This document shows positions 1 through 8,118 of a stretch of 57,039 bases of DNA, in pieces. The stretch spans positions 206,501 through 263,539 of the forward strand of contig CAJNDS010002839.1 in NCBI GenBank assembly GCA_905221605.1, given 5' to 3'. Position numbers and translations under genes: made by a program. The stretch comes from Symbiodinium natans. Lineage: Eukaryota; Sar; Dinophyceae; Suessiales; Symbiodiniaceae. The notes beneath the pieces are model-generated. The model was not told the DNA's origin, searched no databases, and worked only from the letters and a program-made list of their open reading frames with translations. Each line of letters starts with the position of its first letter. Within the stretch, counting starts at the first letter, position 1.

Positions 1-15
1 CACACCCAAAGCTGC

Positions 16-933
16 CTAGTTCCTAAAAGTTTCAAAACATGCGTGACATGCACCTCTTCGATCGCAACCCTCCCTTGATGCGCACATTGGTGTGCTGCCA
101 GTGCCTCTAAGGTTTTGCGGTTTAGTCGTGTGCAAAAGTTTTAGCTGGCACTGGGCACACCGGAGGTTGTGACCTTCCCACTCCCAGGCATGTACGGATT
201 TGGTCCGGACCAGCTCCTGGAACCATTCCTGCTGGGTAGTGGTGTGTCCACGACCTATGTTGGATCCAATCCGCTTTTTGCAGGGCCTGTCAGTGGCCTC
301 GAGGTGCTTGCGGGCCTGCTTTTCCTGCAGGAAGACCTTGTAGACTGGGTGCTGATTTTCCCCTACAGCGGTGAGGATCTTTTCAGCCCTGCTCGCCAGG
401 AACTCTTGGGCCTTTTTGCTGCAATGGTCCTGATACTGACTGGCTGCCCGGGCATCAGGGCGGGCCAGCTCGGCCGCTTTTTCCCCACACAGCTTATCTG
501 CCAGGTCATTGACCTGCTGTCTCCACGAGTTTCCCGCACCAACCTTCCGGAGGAACTCCTCCTCTGAAACATGGGACGGAACCCATTTCATCTTGAGGCG
601 GTTGACATCCGTGGCTTGCAGCTCCCACCAGATGTCACCGTGGGTTTTCCCCGACTTTGGGCTGCGGACTCGTTTCGGGACACCAAGGCAGTCTAGTGTC
701 GTGTCAATAGGGCCTTCGGTATAACGGGCCAGCTGCAAAACTGCATACATCTCACCCCGAAATACCGTCTGTGGTCCCGGGACTTGGCCGACGATTGCCC
801 CGACCTGGACATAGTCTTGGCCTTGCTTTTTGCAGGCCACCGCTGCATAGGCTACCTTCCGTAGTCTCGGGTCTGCTGTGAAAGGGCCACCGCTAGCATC
901 TGTGCCATAAACAAGCTCCGGGTCTGGTAAGGC
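16..933 (-). CDS. RNase H domain of the LINE (3' part of polyprotein)
   Basis: Open frame after an in-frame TGA at 934-936. It begins before its first Met: the residues upstream read VYGTDASGG, the first catalytic Asp strand of RNase HI. Further on come RGEMYAV (catalytic Glu), a TLDC segment where the third acidic residue belongs, WVPSHV, and VNDLADKL with the last acidic residue. So all four acidic positions of an RNase HI fold can be placed. The C-terminal third is Cys/His rich (CAQC, CDRRGACHAC), compatible with a zinc knuckle. RNase H removes RNA from the RNA-DNA hybrid after reverse transcription. It is separated from the rest of the LINE polyprotein by the nested fragment at 987-1670 and by the TGA, so it cannot be made as one protein with the RT as the sequence stands. 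Confidence 0.8.
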   Translation of the reverse strand, partial: ALPDPELVYGTDASGGPFTADPRLRKVAYAAVACKKQGQDYVQVGAIVGQVPGPQTVFRGEMYAVLQLARYTEGPIDTTLDCLGVPKRVRSPKSGKTHGDIWWELQATDVNRLKMKWVPSHVSEEEFLRKVGAGNSWRQQVNDLADKLCGEKAAELARPDARAASQYQDHCSKKAQEFLASRAEKILTAVGENQHPVYKVFLQEKQARKHLEATDRPCKKRIGSNIGRGHTTTQQEWFQELVRTKSVHAWEWEGHNLRCAQCQLKLLHTTKPQNLRGTGSTPMCASREGCDRRGACHACFETFRN

Positions 934-986
934 TCAAGCGACTGCTGTTCGAGGCTTTCCCCTTAGGTTTCGAACATAGGAGAGAA

Positions 987-1670
987 ATGTCGGTGCGTCA
1001 TGGTTCAGCCCTTGTGGCTGCGGCTGTGCGTGCCGCGTGCGATGCAAAGGCCCCGCGCCGCACCATCGCGGCGGTTGCCGCTGCTGCTGTGTCGGCCGCG
1101 TTGCGGCCGGCTGATGCTCCGGCTGCTGCGTCAGTGATGGTCCCGGGGAATGCTGCTTGCTCCCCGAGTGCTGGTGGTGACACTGGCGCTCCGGATGATG
1201 ATGCCTTGGTCCGTCGTCTGCGTCAGCGCCGTGCTGAGCGCAGGCAAAGGAAGAGGCAGCAAAGGAGGGAAGCTAAGGCTGCGGTTTCTGCTCCTGGTGC
1301 ATGTGACACGTCAGCTGACGTCGAGATGGTGCCTGGGATTGAGGGGACCCACAGTAGATATTCGACTGATGCTGAGTCCGGGCCGACTTCTGCGCCACCC
1401 ACATCTTCTTTGCCCCATGAAGATCGTGCTGATGGCGGTGGTGCTGAGCGGTCTGCAAGTTCGTCGATTGCAACATTCAAGGCCCAGAGTTCCCGGACAG
1501 CTCCTGATTGGCTGCCTGCGGCGTGGCGCAACAACTTCATCGGGTACTGCAATGAGACGCCTCCTCATGGTGCTTCCTTCGACCGGCAAGGACGCCTGTG
1601 GAGTTCGAAGCCTTCGACGACCCCTTTACCAAGTGAGGCTATCAAGCCTGGAAGAGGGAGAGGAAATTAG
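987..1670 (+). CDS. Nested plus-strand ORF, Ala/Arg-rich, possible ORF1 of another retroelement
   Basis: A 227-codon frame on the strand opposite to the host LINE, placed exactly where the LINE polyprotein is interrupted. The N-terminus is Ala/Val rich (alternating hydrophobic, helical), followed by a very basic stretch of RRLRQRRAERRQRKRQQRRE type at about residues 75-95, then a low-complexity Ser/Pro region and a short ordered tail containing DWLPAAWRNNFIGYC. The basic segment suggests RNA or DNA binding. From memory, similar Ala-rich plus basic N-terminal proteins occur in other dinoflagellate LINE-like ORFs; this was not searched. No target-site duplication is obvious at the junctions (about 960 and 1665). 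It could also be a minus-strand LINE segment whose complement happens to be open, but minus-strand readings here are broken in all frames. Confidence 0.45.
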   Translation: MSVRHGSALVAAAVRAACDAKAPRRTIAAVAAAAVSAALRPADAPAAASVMVPGNAACSPSAGGDTGAPDDDALVRRLRQRRAERRQRKRQQRREAKAAVSAPGACDTSADVEMVPGIEGTHSRYSTDAESGPTSAPPTSSLPHEDRADGGGAERSASSSIATFKAQSSRTAPDWLPAAWRNNFIGYCNETPPHGASFDRQGRLWSSKPSTTPLPSEAIKPGRGRGN

Positions 1671-2080
1671 TTTGTTGGGCTGCAGCCCCCTTTCCATATT
1701 CACGTGCCCTGAGGGCGCCCATTTTTGTGTGCAAGCTCTGACTTGCTCGACCTTACCTGCGCTCCTTGTAGCCTTCATTTTCGTGCAGGCCTGGCAAGCC
1801 TGTTTCACCTTACCGTTACAGACTACGGTCCGAACAGGCGGGAGGCCTCTGGTCCACAGCGATCGCGGGCCTTGGGCCCTGCCTTCTTGGAACCATGCTG
1901 GTAGCTCCCAGTTCTGGGCCTCCCACCAGGCACAATCCAAGAGCACATGCTCCCAGTCCGCTTCCTGGTGGCACCGGGGGCACACCTTGACGGCAGAGTT
2001 CTGGCTGCACACCAGGGCACCCTGCCAAACACACCTCAGGGCAGCTGCTTTCGTGGTTCGCCCTTCTTTCTTAATTTAAA
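1626..2080 (-). CDS. Zinc-knuckle segment downstream of the LINE RT
   Basis: The minus-strand frame from about 2080 reads through a KKEGRTTKAAALRC-like lead into VCPRCHQEADWEHVLLDC, a Cys-Cys-His-Cys knuckle of the kind found after the RT thumb in many non-LTR elements (zf-RVT-like). A second Cys cluster follows (CNGKVKQACQAC). The frame differs from that of the RT, which runs off into a stop at 2036, so a one-base shift lies near 2075. It ends at 1626 where the nested plus-strand fragment begins. Likely role, by family: RNA binding during target-primed reverse transcription. Confidence 0.6.
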
Positions 2081-4399
2081 ACCCCCCAACAGTTTCCTCC
2101 CTACTGTCCAATCTATGCCCCCTTTTAGCTCAGGAGCAGCGAGGCCGGTGGCGATGCGGCGGTCTACTTCTTCCTGATAAGTTTGCTGGAGGAGGTCAAG
2201 GACACGACACTCCTGCTGTGGGGTGTACATGGTGCCTGGCGCCCGGGTGTCCAGCCACTCATCGCTGTCTCTAGGCTGCCAACCCAGGTCGAGCAGGTAT
2301 GCAACGGTAGCTGCAAGAGGGCCCTTAACCATTTGCCACCGGCTGCTGGCTTCTTCCAGTTTTTGGACTGTAAGGCCCCAGGTTCTTTCCAGCAGGTCTT
2401 CTTTGCCGGCCCACCTTTTCTTGAGCTGGAACCAGGCTTCAACTTGCTGGACCATCAGCGTGCGACCCGGGTCCTGGTACCTGTCGCCTACAGAGGACAG
2501 AGCCACCTCTAGGTTGCCCATTTTTTGTCTGCCACACTGCTCAGCCAAGGCAGTCCGGAGCTTCTGTCTCCGGGTGGGCGGCATTCCCTGGGCTTGGTGG
2601 CCCCAAGTAAGGACGGAGGCAACCCCTCCCCTGAAGAGGCGGACCTTGGCCGGCACACCCGGGACTCTCAGTTGTTTTAACTTCTTCTGCCGTTGGTCCG
2701 CTTTGTGCCTGCGGGCTCTTTGAACCTTGACCCTCCGGACCCGACCCAGGGCACAGTCCAGGCCTAAATCCTTCATGCTGTCACAGATAGCCGGGTCCCC
2801 ATCTTTGCGCAGCTTCTGTAGCTCCCTCCTGGCTTCTGCAGTGGTGCACAGGAAGCCTGTTTTCTTCAGGGACAAACGGAGGTCGCTACCTTCCAGAAGC
2901 CGGCGAAGGGTTTTGTAACCTTCATAGACCGCAAACGCTGCCTGCTCAGGATATCGTGCTTCGAAATCCGCTCCAATGTCATCCACCCAGGTGTCTAGGG
3001 CAGTGATACTGTGGAGCTGAGCGGCTTCTTGCATTATTGGCTGGAGGTAAACCCTGGCCATCATTGTTGCGAAAGGGCACCCTGCTAGGATGCCCCTCGC
3101 AGGGAGGATCCCCTCCGAAAGGAGATCCTCTGCCACGAGATATCTCGTTCCCCGGTAGACTTGCATGACCAGGAGGGCTATAGCTGGCGGAAAGCCGGTC
3201 GCCACTATCCGCTCCTCCAATTTGGTCCAGTTAACACTGTCATAGAAAGTCTGCAGGTCCAGGAGGACCGCACAGGCATGCTTGTTAGCTGCGCGGCTAA
3301 CCTCTCCTCTCAGGAGTCTCTGCATGCCTGTTTCAAGACAAGTGTTACCCGGGGAGGCTTTATCCCATGGGAACTGCTCTGCAGTTTCTCGCATCCACTT
3401 CTTGACGACCTGTGCTCTGCTGCAGAAGCACCAAAGCCGATAGGTGATGGATGTGAGGGTTATGGGCCTTTCTATGTCAGCATTTTTGGGCAGGAGGGCC
3501 ACATGGTGCGCCTGCCAATGCTGTGGCGCCACTCCTGTGGCCTCAGCCAAGTTCAGGGCTTGGGTGAGCTGCTCATAGGCCGGCCCAGGGAGGTTTTTGA
3601 GGGCAGCATAGGTGAGCCCATCAAGACCTCCTGCTTTGTCTGTGACATTCTTGAGGATGGCCTCAAGCACGTCTGCGGTTATTTTAAACAGCGGGGAGGA
3701 CTTTGCAGCATCCAGTAGGGTCTGGCCGATCGGGGGGGAAATTTCTACCTCTCCCCAAATAGCGACCCATTGCTTCCTCCTGGCCCCTGGGCGCTCTTCG
3801 CCTGGGAGGTTTTGGAAGGGCCGATCCAGGACTCTCTCACTCTTCTTGAGAGAACTGTAAAGAGGTCTCATCCCCTTTGCTAATCCCGCTTGGAGCCAGT
3901 CCTTGTACTGGGCCTGCTGCTCCTTGGCTCTCTGCATTTGGAGGGCCGCCTCCTTGTGTCTGTCCACAACACTCAAGGACCGCCACTGTGGTGCTGTTTC
4001 TGAACATTGCCGGTACACTTCTGTGAGGAAGGCAGTACCTTCAGCAATGTCTTGGCAGGCTTGGAGAGTGCCTATGCGTGCCCACCAGCCCACTTCAGAG
4101 CCTTTGGGGGCAGTGGAAGGGCGCTGCAAGACTAAGGGTCCCCATTGGGCCTGCACACACCACCCTCTGCCAGTCCTCGGAGCTTCGTGGCAGTGCTCCA
4201 GGCTGGCCGCCCAGGTCGCCAGCTGCCAGGTGCTCTGGTCTTCGTGGGCACAGGTCCTGTCCATAATGGCGAAATGGGAGGGTTGGACCTCGTGCCATTC
4301 CTGGTTTTTGAGGTCTGCTGTGAGTTTCGGGAACTGGGGGAAGTTTGCAGGATTTCCATTCGCTGGCACCGTTCTTGACCTTGAGGTGCAAGGCTGCAT
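2036..4399 (-). CDS. LINE reverse transcriptase
   Basis: 787 codons. The N-terminal part is a linker; the RT core runs from about residue 250. Visible motifs: ERPITLTSITYRLWCFC (fingers), CAVLLDLQTFYDSV (motif A with catalytic Asp), ILPARGILAGCPFATMMARV (motif B, GCP in place of QGCPLSP), and TWVDDIGADFE (motif C, VDD rather than the common YADD). This enzyme copies element RNA at the nicked target. The first residues overlap the end of the endonuclease ORF in another frame, so endonuclease and RT are joined by a frame change near 4380. The last residues are out of frame with the zinc-knuckle segment. The VDD variant is a possible active-site weakening or a family trait. Confidence 0.88.
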   Translation of the reverse strand: MQPCTSRSRTVPANGNPANFPQFPKLTADLKNQEWHEVQPSHFAIMDRTCAHEDQSTWQLATWAASLEHCHEAPRTGRGWCVQAQWGPLVLQRPSTAPKGSEVGWWARIGTLQACQDIAEGTAFLTEVYRQCSETAPQWRSLSVVDRHKEAALQMQRAKEQQAQYKDWLQAGLAKGMRPLYSSLKKSERVLDRPFQNLPGEERPGARRKQWVAIWGEVEISPPIGQTLLDAAKSSPLFKITADVLEAILKNVTDKAGGLDGLTYAALKNLPGPAYEQLTQALNLAEATGVAPQHWQAHHVALLPKNADIERPITLTSITYRLWCFCSRAQVVKKWMRETAEQFPWDKASPGNTCLETGMQRLLRGEVSRAANKHACAVLLDLQTFYDSVNWTKLEERIVATGFPPAIALLVMQVYRGTRYLVAEDLLSEGILPARGILAGCPFATMMARVYLQPIMQEAAQLHSITALDTWVDDIGADFEARYPEQAAFAVYEGYKTLRRLLEGSDLRLSLKKTGFLCTTAEARRELQKLRKDGDPAICDSMKDLGLDCALGRVRRVKVQRARRHKADQRQKKLKQLRVPGVPAKVRLFRGGVASVLTWGHQAQGMPPTRRQKLRTALAEQCGRQKMGNLEVALSSVGDRYQDPGRTLMVQQVEAWFQLKKRWAGKEDLLERTWGLTVQKLEEASSRWQMVKGPLAATVAYLLDLGWQPRDSDEWLDTRAPGTMYTPQQECRVLDLLQQTYQEEVDRRIATGLAAPELKGGIDWTVGRKLLGGFKLRKKGEPRKQLP

Positions 4400-5846
4400 G
4401 TGGTTTCCACGGGACTGCCCAGGTAGCAGACAGCTCCACCAGGGCTTCCAGGCTCCTACTCACTACCCCAAAATCCAGCTCCGCCCCATGGTTGCAAGTA
4501 GCTTCTCCAGTGGCTATCATTCTCCCCCTCATCACCTGAATCAGCGCTGTGTCCTGAACTTCAGTCGGGTCCAGGTTCCAGTCCCCCAAGATGATCCAGG
4601 GCTCTGGGAGGGTTCTTACGAACGCCACCAGAGAGGATAGCACCTCTGCATTTGTGGGACCATTCAGGCCTTCCGTGTCCCTCAGGTAGAGGGACACAAT
4701 CGTGTAGTCCCACCGTCTTTGTCTCAGACCCACGGCTGTGTAGCCCGCCCCTTTGCATTGGTAGGTGGCTTTTTGCCACACGCCGCTATTTTTGGGAAAG
4801 GCACAAGCAGTGCCCCCCAACCTTGTGCCCTTGTCCGACAGGGAGGCCGGCTCAGCATAGAGATCCCATCCTAGGGATTGCAGTGTGGCTCGCCTTCCAT
4901 GCAGCAGTTCCGGTGTGAGGTGGGTTTCCTGCAGACACACCACCTTGGCTTTGGAGGAGGTTACCCACTCCAACGCCCCGTTGTTGAAACTGGTGACATT
5001 GGCGCTCATGATGCTGAGATACTGGTCAGGCGAGGCGGAAGGTTTAACCTTCTCATGGCTGGGCGCTTCTGAGTCGGTGCCCTCGCCATGCGCAAGGTCT
5101 TCCTCTCGTTCCTGCTGGCCCAGCACCTGTTTCGGTGGCAGGGGCGTCTCATTCTTGGGGAGCTCAGAGGTTATCACCTCCTTGCCTTTCCCGGTGACAT
5201 CCTCTCCTTGCTCTAGGGCTTGCAGGACCATCCTGCACCAACCCCAGGCCAGGGAGTCCTCCGCCATCACCTTGTCTTGGGCTTCGATGAAGCTTAGAAG
5301 GGTGGCTTCCTTCGCCTGGAAGGGGCTCGCTTGGTCTTCCAGGAGGCTAACCACCTCCTGCCATGTCAGCTCCGAACCCAATTCTTCTGGGCTGCAGGGG
5401 GAAGGTTTCACCTTCTGGGCTTCATCATGCCATTGTGGTGGGGGGGGGCCTGGGGTAACCAGAGGGTTTCCATCAGGGTTCACCTCCCACAGTGGCTTCA
5501 TTTGCTCGTCGTCTGCTGGTGCCTCATCATCTGTAAGGTCCAGCTTGAAAAACTTTGGTCCTGTGATCGGAACGCTTTCTGGCGACTCCTTTCCGGGCCG
5601 ACAAAAGTGGCTGGGCTTCTGCCAGCCTGGCTCACAACCTCTGCTATCTGCAGTAAGTTGTTTCTCCAAGGCCTCCCTCAATCTTTTCCCATGTAGATTG
5701 ATGTGAGCACCTCGCTTGTAGTATTCAGCACATGCAACCAGGAACTGCTGGGCAGTTCGCAGCATGTGTTCCAGCCCTGGGCTGGGGTCGCACATTGGCT
5801 CTGTGGGGCCCTTGCTTTGGGGCTCCAGGCCCCACACGCCGAGTCC
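4095..5846 (-). CDS. LINE AP-like endonuclease (EEP fold) with N-terminal linker
   Basis: Starts directly after the ORF1 stop and in the same frame (first Met at 5837). After about 270 low-complexity residues the endonuclease core begins: LSIMSANVTSFN (motif with catalytic Asn), VVCLQETHL (catalytic Glu), WIILGDWNLDP (Asp-x-Asn), AELDFGVVS (LDF, equivalent of LDY) and WKPHAALHLKV (last His region, with PHA where SDH is usual). These residues belong to the exonuclease-endonuclease-phosphatase family that nicks target DNA for LINE integration. The last 95 codons or so (below about 4380) are out-of-frame readthrough over the RT ORF and not real protein. Confidence 0.85.
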   Translation of the reverse strand, partial: GLGVWGLEPQSKGPTEPMCDPSPGLEHMLRTAQQFLVACAEYYKRGAHINLHGKRLREALEKQLTADSRGCEPGWQKPSHFCRPGKESPESVPITGPKFFKLDLTDDEAPADDEQMKPLWEVNPDGNPLVTPGPPPPQWHDEAQKVKPSPCSPEELGSELTWQEVVSLLEDQASPFQAKEATLLSFIEAQDKVMAEDSLAWGWCRMVLQALEQGEDVTGKGKEVITSELPKNETPLPPKQVLGQQEREEDLAHGEGTDSEAPSHEKVKPSASPDQYLSIMSANVTSFNNGALEWVTSSKAKVVCLQETHLTPELLHGRRATLQSLGWDLYAEPASLSDKGTRLGGTACAFPKNSGVWQKATYQCKGAGYTAVGLRQRRWDYTIVSLYLRDTEGLNGPTNAEVLSSLVAFVRTLPEPWIILGDWNLDPTEVQDTALIQVMRGRMIATGEATCNHGAELDFGVVSRSLEALVELSATWAVPWKPHAALHLKVKNGASEWKSCKLPPVPETHSRPQKPGMARGPTLPFRHYGQDLCPRRPEHLAAGDLGGQPGALPRSSEDWQRVVCAGPMGTLSLAAPFHCPQRL

Positions 5847-6758
5847 CTAGGCCACCGGGCCCAACCCCGGCGGGGCATTGGCATTGCCGGGAGGCATCCC
5901 CTCCTGGGTGTGCTCCTCAAGGCCCGGAGGGGTGGGGCCCTCCTGTGTGCGACGCCTCTTTGCTTCTCGCTCCGCTTTAATCTCATGGAGTTTCTTCTCT
6001 TGCTCCTCATTGAGGCTTACCCCCAGTTCATGGAGGATGCTGTCGACCTCCATGTCCGCAGCGGATTCGCAGAAGACTTTCTCTTTGAGTAGGCCTGAGC
6101 TTGCCTCGACTGCCTTCTGTGCCCTCTCAGCTTGCTCATTCAGCACAATCATTTCTTGTAGAAGCTGCCTTAATGACTCCTTCGCCATGTCGATGCGCTT
6201 CTGCAGGCCAATCTTTTGATCAGCAATGTGCTTGAGCTTGCCAGCTGCGCTTTGCCAGCTCTGGCTGGCCTGGCTTGCAGCTTGGGAGGGCGTCACCTCC
6301 TGGCTGGCCTTGAGGCCTTTCAGGTAGGCTTTGACCTCCTCCGGCAGGGCGGCTTCATGCTTCTGGCACAGGTCTGTGAGGTCGTCCACCTCTTCCTTGA
6401 CCTGTGCCTTGGGTGGTCTGTACCCTGCCTCCTGGAGGTTCTTTTGCACCTCTTCAGGCACATTGTCCCATGCCACTCCAAGGGCTTGCAGGACCTTGTT
6501 CGGCAGTGGTGTCTTCGGAGGCTTGGGCTTCTTTGGCGGCTGCCAGTAAGCTGCCTCAGCCACTGTGGGCCATTGTGGCTTCCACTGGCTCCAGTTCTGT
6601 CTCGCCTTTCGAATGCTGTTTGCCCAGGGCGTTCTGCATTTCTTGCAGTGCATGTGCGGCTGAGCCTTGTCCGCCCAAATCCATCCTGTGCAGCTTTTGC
6701 CACTGCAACAGATGTACTCGCGGGGGGCCATGGCTAAGAGGAAGGCACCTCTGGGCAA
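5847..6758 (-). CDS. LINE ORF1 with zinc ribbon and coiled coil
   Basis: 303 codons; a more likely start is the internal Met of MAPREYICC at about 6731. The N-terminus has CCSGKSCTGW followed by HCKKCRTPW, a four-Cys zinc ribbon. The middle (about residues 165-230) is heptad-like and charged (a coiled coil, probably for multimerisation). The tail is basic (AKRRRTQEG) then Pro/Gly rich. ORF1 proteins of LINEs coat element RNA. It ends at a single TAG followed in the same frame by the endonuclease ORF, so either readthrough gives an ORF1-ORF2 fusion or reinitiation occurs. Confidence 0.7.
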   Translation of the reverse strand: MPRGAFLLAMAPREYICCSGKSCTGWIWADKAQPHMHCKKCRTPWANSIRKARQNWSQWKPQWPTVAEAAYWQPPKKPKPPKTPLPNKVLQALGVAWDNVPEEVQKNLQEAGYRPPKAQVKEEVDDLTDLCQKHEAALPEEVKAYLKGLKASQEVTPSQAASQASQSWQSAAGKLKHIADQKIGLQKRIDMAKESLRQLLQEMIVLNEQAERAQKAVEASSGLLKEKVFCESAADMEVDSILHELGVSLNEEQEKKLHEIKAEREAKRRRTQEGPTPPGLEEHTQEGMPPGNANAPPGLGPVA

Positions 6759-6823
6759 ACTGTCCTAGGCTGGCTACCAGGCTAGGAAGGCTGAGACCTC
6801 CGAAACTTTCCCTCAGGCTGCTC

Positions 6824-6858
6824 CTTGGGCCGAAAACTTGAGCCAAAACTTGAGCCAA
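6824..6858 (-). other. Tandem relict dinoflagellate spliced-leader ends
   Basis: On the minus strand three units stand in a row: TTGGCTCAAG (6858-6849), TTTTGGCTCAAG (6848-6837) and TTTTCGGCCCAAG (6836-6824, two changes). The 3' end of the dinoflagellate trans-spliced leader is CCATTTTGGCTCAAG. Tandem truncated copies are what repeated cycles of trans-splicing onto the AG of an older leader followed by reverse transcription would leave. They sit upstream of LINE ORF1, so the LINE mRNA was trans-spliced. Confidence 0.75.
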
Positions 6859-7065
6859 CCCAGGTTCAACCTGGGTTCAACCCAGGTTCAGAATCCGGGT
6901 CAGAATCCAGGTTCGACCTGGGTTCAATTTTTTTCCGAGTTGAGCGAACAAATGCGATCCACCTTCTTGGTGTTTGGGTTGTGAAAACCGTGCCTCTGTA
7001 CCGGCACATCTGATGGCCCTCTTGGCCCTATAGTACAGGGGGAGGAAACCACCTCCTCCTAAGCT

Positions 7066-7390
7066 ACCATCCTCTTTGGGATGCTACCAGAGGTTGTACC
7101 TCATGAGAGGAATGAACCCCCTGGCAAAAGTTCCTCAGGTTTCTGGTGCAGAGGGTGCAAACCGTGAGAGGAAGGCGGCCAGGGGTGTTCTCTGGCAGCG
7201 AGGATGAACCTCAGCTTCTCATCCTCTTTGGGATGCTACCAGAGGCTGGTACCTCATGAGAGGTTAGGAACCTCCTGACAAAAGGTCCCTCAAGGCCTTT
7301 GGTGCACTCTGTGCAGGCTGTTAGAGGGAGGCGGTCAGGGTTCCGCTCTGGTAGCGAGGATGATACCTCTTTGCTATCCTCGCTGGGAGG
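7066..7390. repeat. Tandem duplication of about 150 bp within the left arm
   Basis: The segment starting CATCCTCTTTGGGATGCTAC occurs near 7068 and again near 7219. Both copies continue through a CCTCATGAGAGG motif, a ggtgca...tgtgca segment, and a final agcgaggatga. A mirrored pair is present in the right arm (about 29830-30170). Units are diverged, so the duplication predates or accompanied formation of the palindrome. Confidence 0.7.
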
Positions 7391-7919
7391 ATGCAACCTC
7401 CGAGGCTGCATCAGCTGGTGGTGCCCTGAGTGGCACCAACTCCCAGCGAGGCTCTTCCATGATGTTGCCGAGGGGTCGCGCTAGCCCATAATCTGGCGAC
7501 GGCAGTTCATAAAGGACTTTCATGTCGATGAGAGCCTCGACAAACACCATGTCCATATTTTTTAACTCCCACAGCAACAAGCTGGCCAGCAAGGGGATGC
7601 TGGCATGATGGAGGCTGACCCACCTCCTGACCTTGCTGCTCAAGGTGGGTGCGTCTTGGTCAAACCACCGGAAGAACGAGACGAGCCGGGTCAGGCTGGG
7701 AAAACCGTAGTGCTCTCTGGTGCCCCATCCAAACTTGTCAACCGGTGGTACTTGGCCCCAGTTATGCTCCCCTTGGTCGCGGGGATGGAGGTACCCCTCC
7801 GGAAGGCGAAGTCCACACCAGAAGCACATCATAATGCACATCTGGAGGAATGAACCGTCCGGTGTCGGGCGAATGGGGGCCACCCGCTCGACTGCAAAGC
7901 CAGCGCAAAAAGTTCCCAC
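7374..7919 (-). CDS. Fold-back element ORF, left-arm copy (unknown family)
   Basis: 181 codons. I do not recognise the family. Conserved with the right-arm copy are RPTPDGSFLQMC, FWCGLRLPEGYLHPRDQ, WGTREHYGFPSLTRL, FFRWFDQD and TLSSKVRRWV. Trp, Phe and Arg are frequent and the residue-level conservation between arms is higher than expected for noncoding DNA, so this was probably a real protein. Upstream of its first Met the frame continues only briefly because of the deletion noted for this arm. The C-terminus (LPSPDYGLARPLGN to the stop) is the part that on the other arm has been cut off by the big insertion. Confidence 0.5.
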   Translation of the reverse strand: MGTFCAGFAVERVAPIRPTPDGSFLQMCIMMCFWCGLRLPEGYLHPRDQGEHNWGQVPPVDKFGWGTREHYGFPSLTRLVSFFRWFDQDAPTLSSKVRRWVSLHHASIPLLASLLLWELKNMDMVFVEALIDMKVLYELPSPDYGLARPLGNIMEEPRWELVPLRAPPADAASEVASSQRG

Positions 7920-8096
7920 TCAAAGTGGTGGGAATCTTGGAGGCCTACCTTGAGGACCCAGCGGGGTTCCTGCTCGAGGGTATACACTACCCTCGAGCCA
8001 CCTCGAGCAAGGATGGTCAGGTACCTGACCTGGCGGACCTCATAGGAGGCCCGGTCAGGCAGCTGATTGGCCAGGCCGTTGCCTCGACCCAGCAGC

Positions 8097-8118
8097 CGAG
8101 GGAGGTAACCTTATCCTC
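8097..8118. other. Symmetry axis of the fold-back element
   Basis: A 22-bp spacer between GTTGCCTCG (left) and CGAGGCAAT (right). Outward from it both sides match in reverse complement (GGCCAGGCC, CAGCTGATTGGCC, CCGGTCAGGCAG and onward). Confidence 0.85.

Larger units (their letters stand above)
1..6858 (-). mobile_element. LINE-type non-LTR retroelement, nearly full length, decayed
   Basis: Read on the minus strand, domains run in LINE order: ORF1 (6758-5847), endonuclease (5846-4380), reverse transcriptase (about 4380-2080), zinc-knuckle segment (about 2075-1626), RNase H (933-16). The 5' end near 6858 carries tandem relict spliced-leader ends, which places the transcript start there. The 3' end lies beyond base 1, so tail and target-site duplication cannot be checked. 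The element is broken by an in-frame TAG between ORF1 and endonuclease, a frame change between endonuclease and RT, another between RT and zinc knuckle, and a plus-strand insertion between zinc knuckle and RNase H. It abuts the left end of the fold-back element at 6859. An inactive copy is the natural reading; family assignment within dinoflagellate LINEs is inference. Confidence 0.85.
6859..8096 (-). repeat. Fold-back element, left arm (uninterrupted)
   Basis: This 1.24 kb arm is the reverse complement of 8119-8777 joined to 29707-30334. Its outer tip is made of alternating AACCCAGGTT / AACCTGGGTT units (themselves palindromic), then a tandem duplication of about 150 bp, then an ORF running outward to inward. 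The arm crosses position 7523/7524 without interruption; that point is where the right arm is split by the 20.9 kb insertion. The left arm also lacks about 90 bp present in the right arm (around 8302-8395). The symmetry axis is the 22-bp spacer 8097-8118. Confidence 0.88.

Noticed and set aside
1150-2079. 309-codon plus-strand ORF
   Set aside because: Spans the border between nested fragment and LINE; composition is that of an antisense shadow of the zinc-knuckle segment.
4095-4380. C-terminal 95 residues of the endonuclease frame as a separate domain
   Set aside because: They lie in the wrong phase over the start of the RT ORF and are low complexity.
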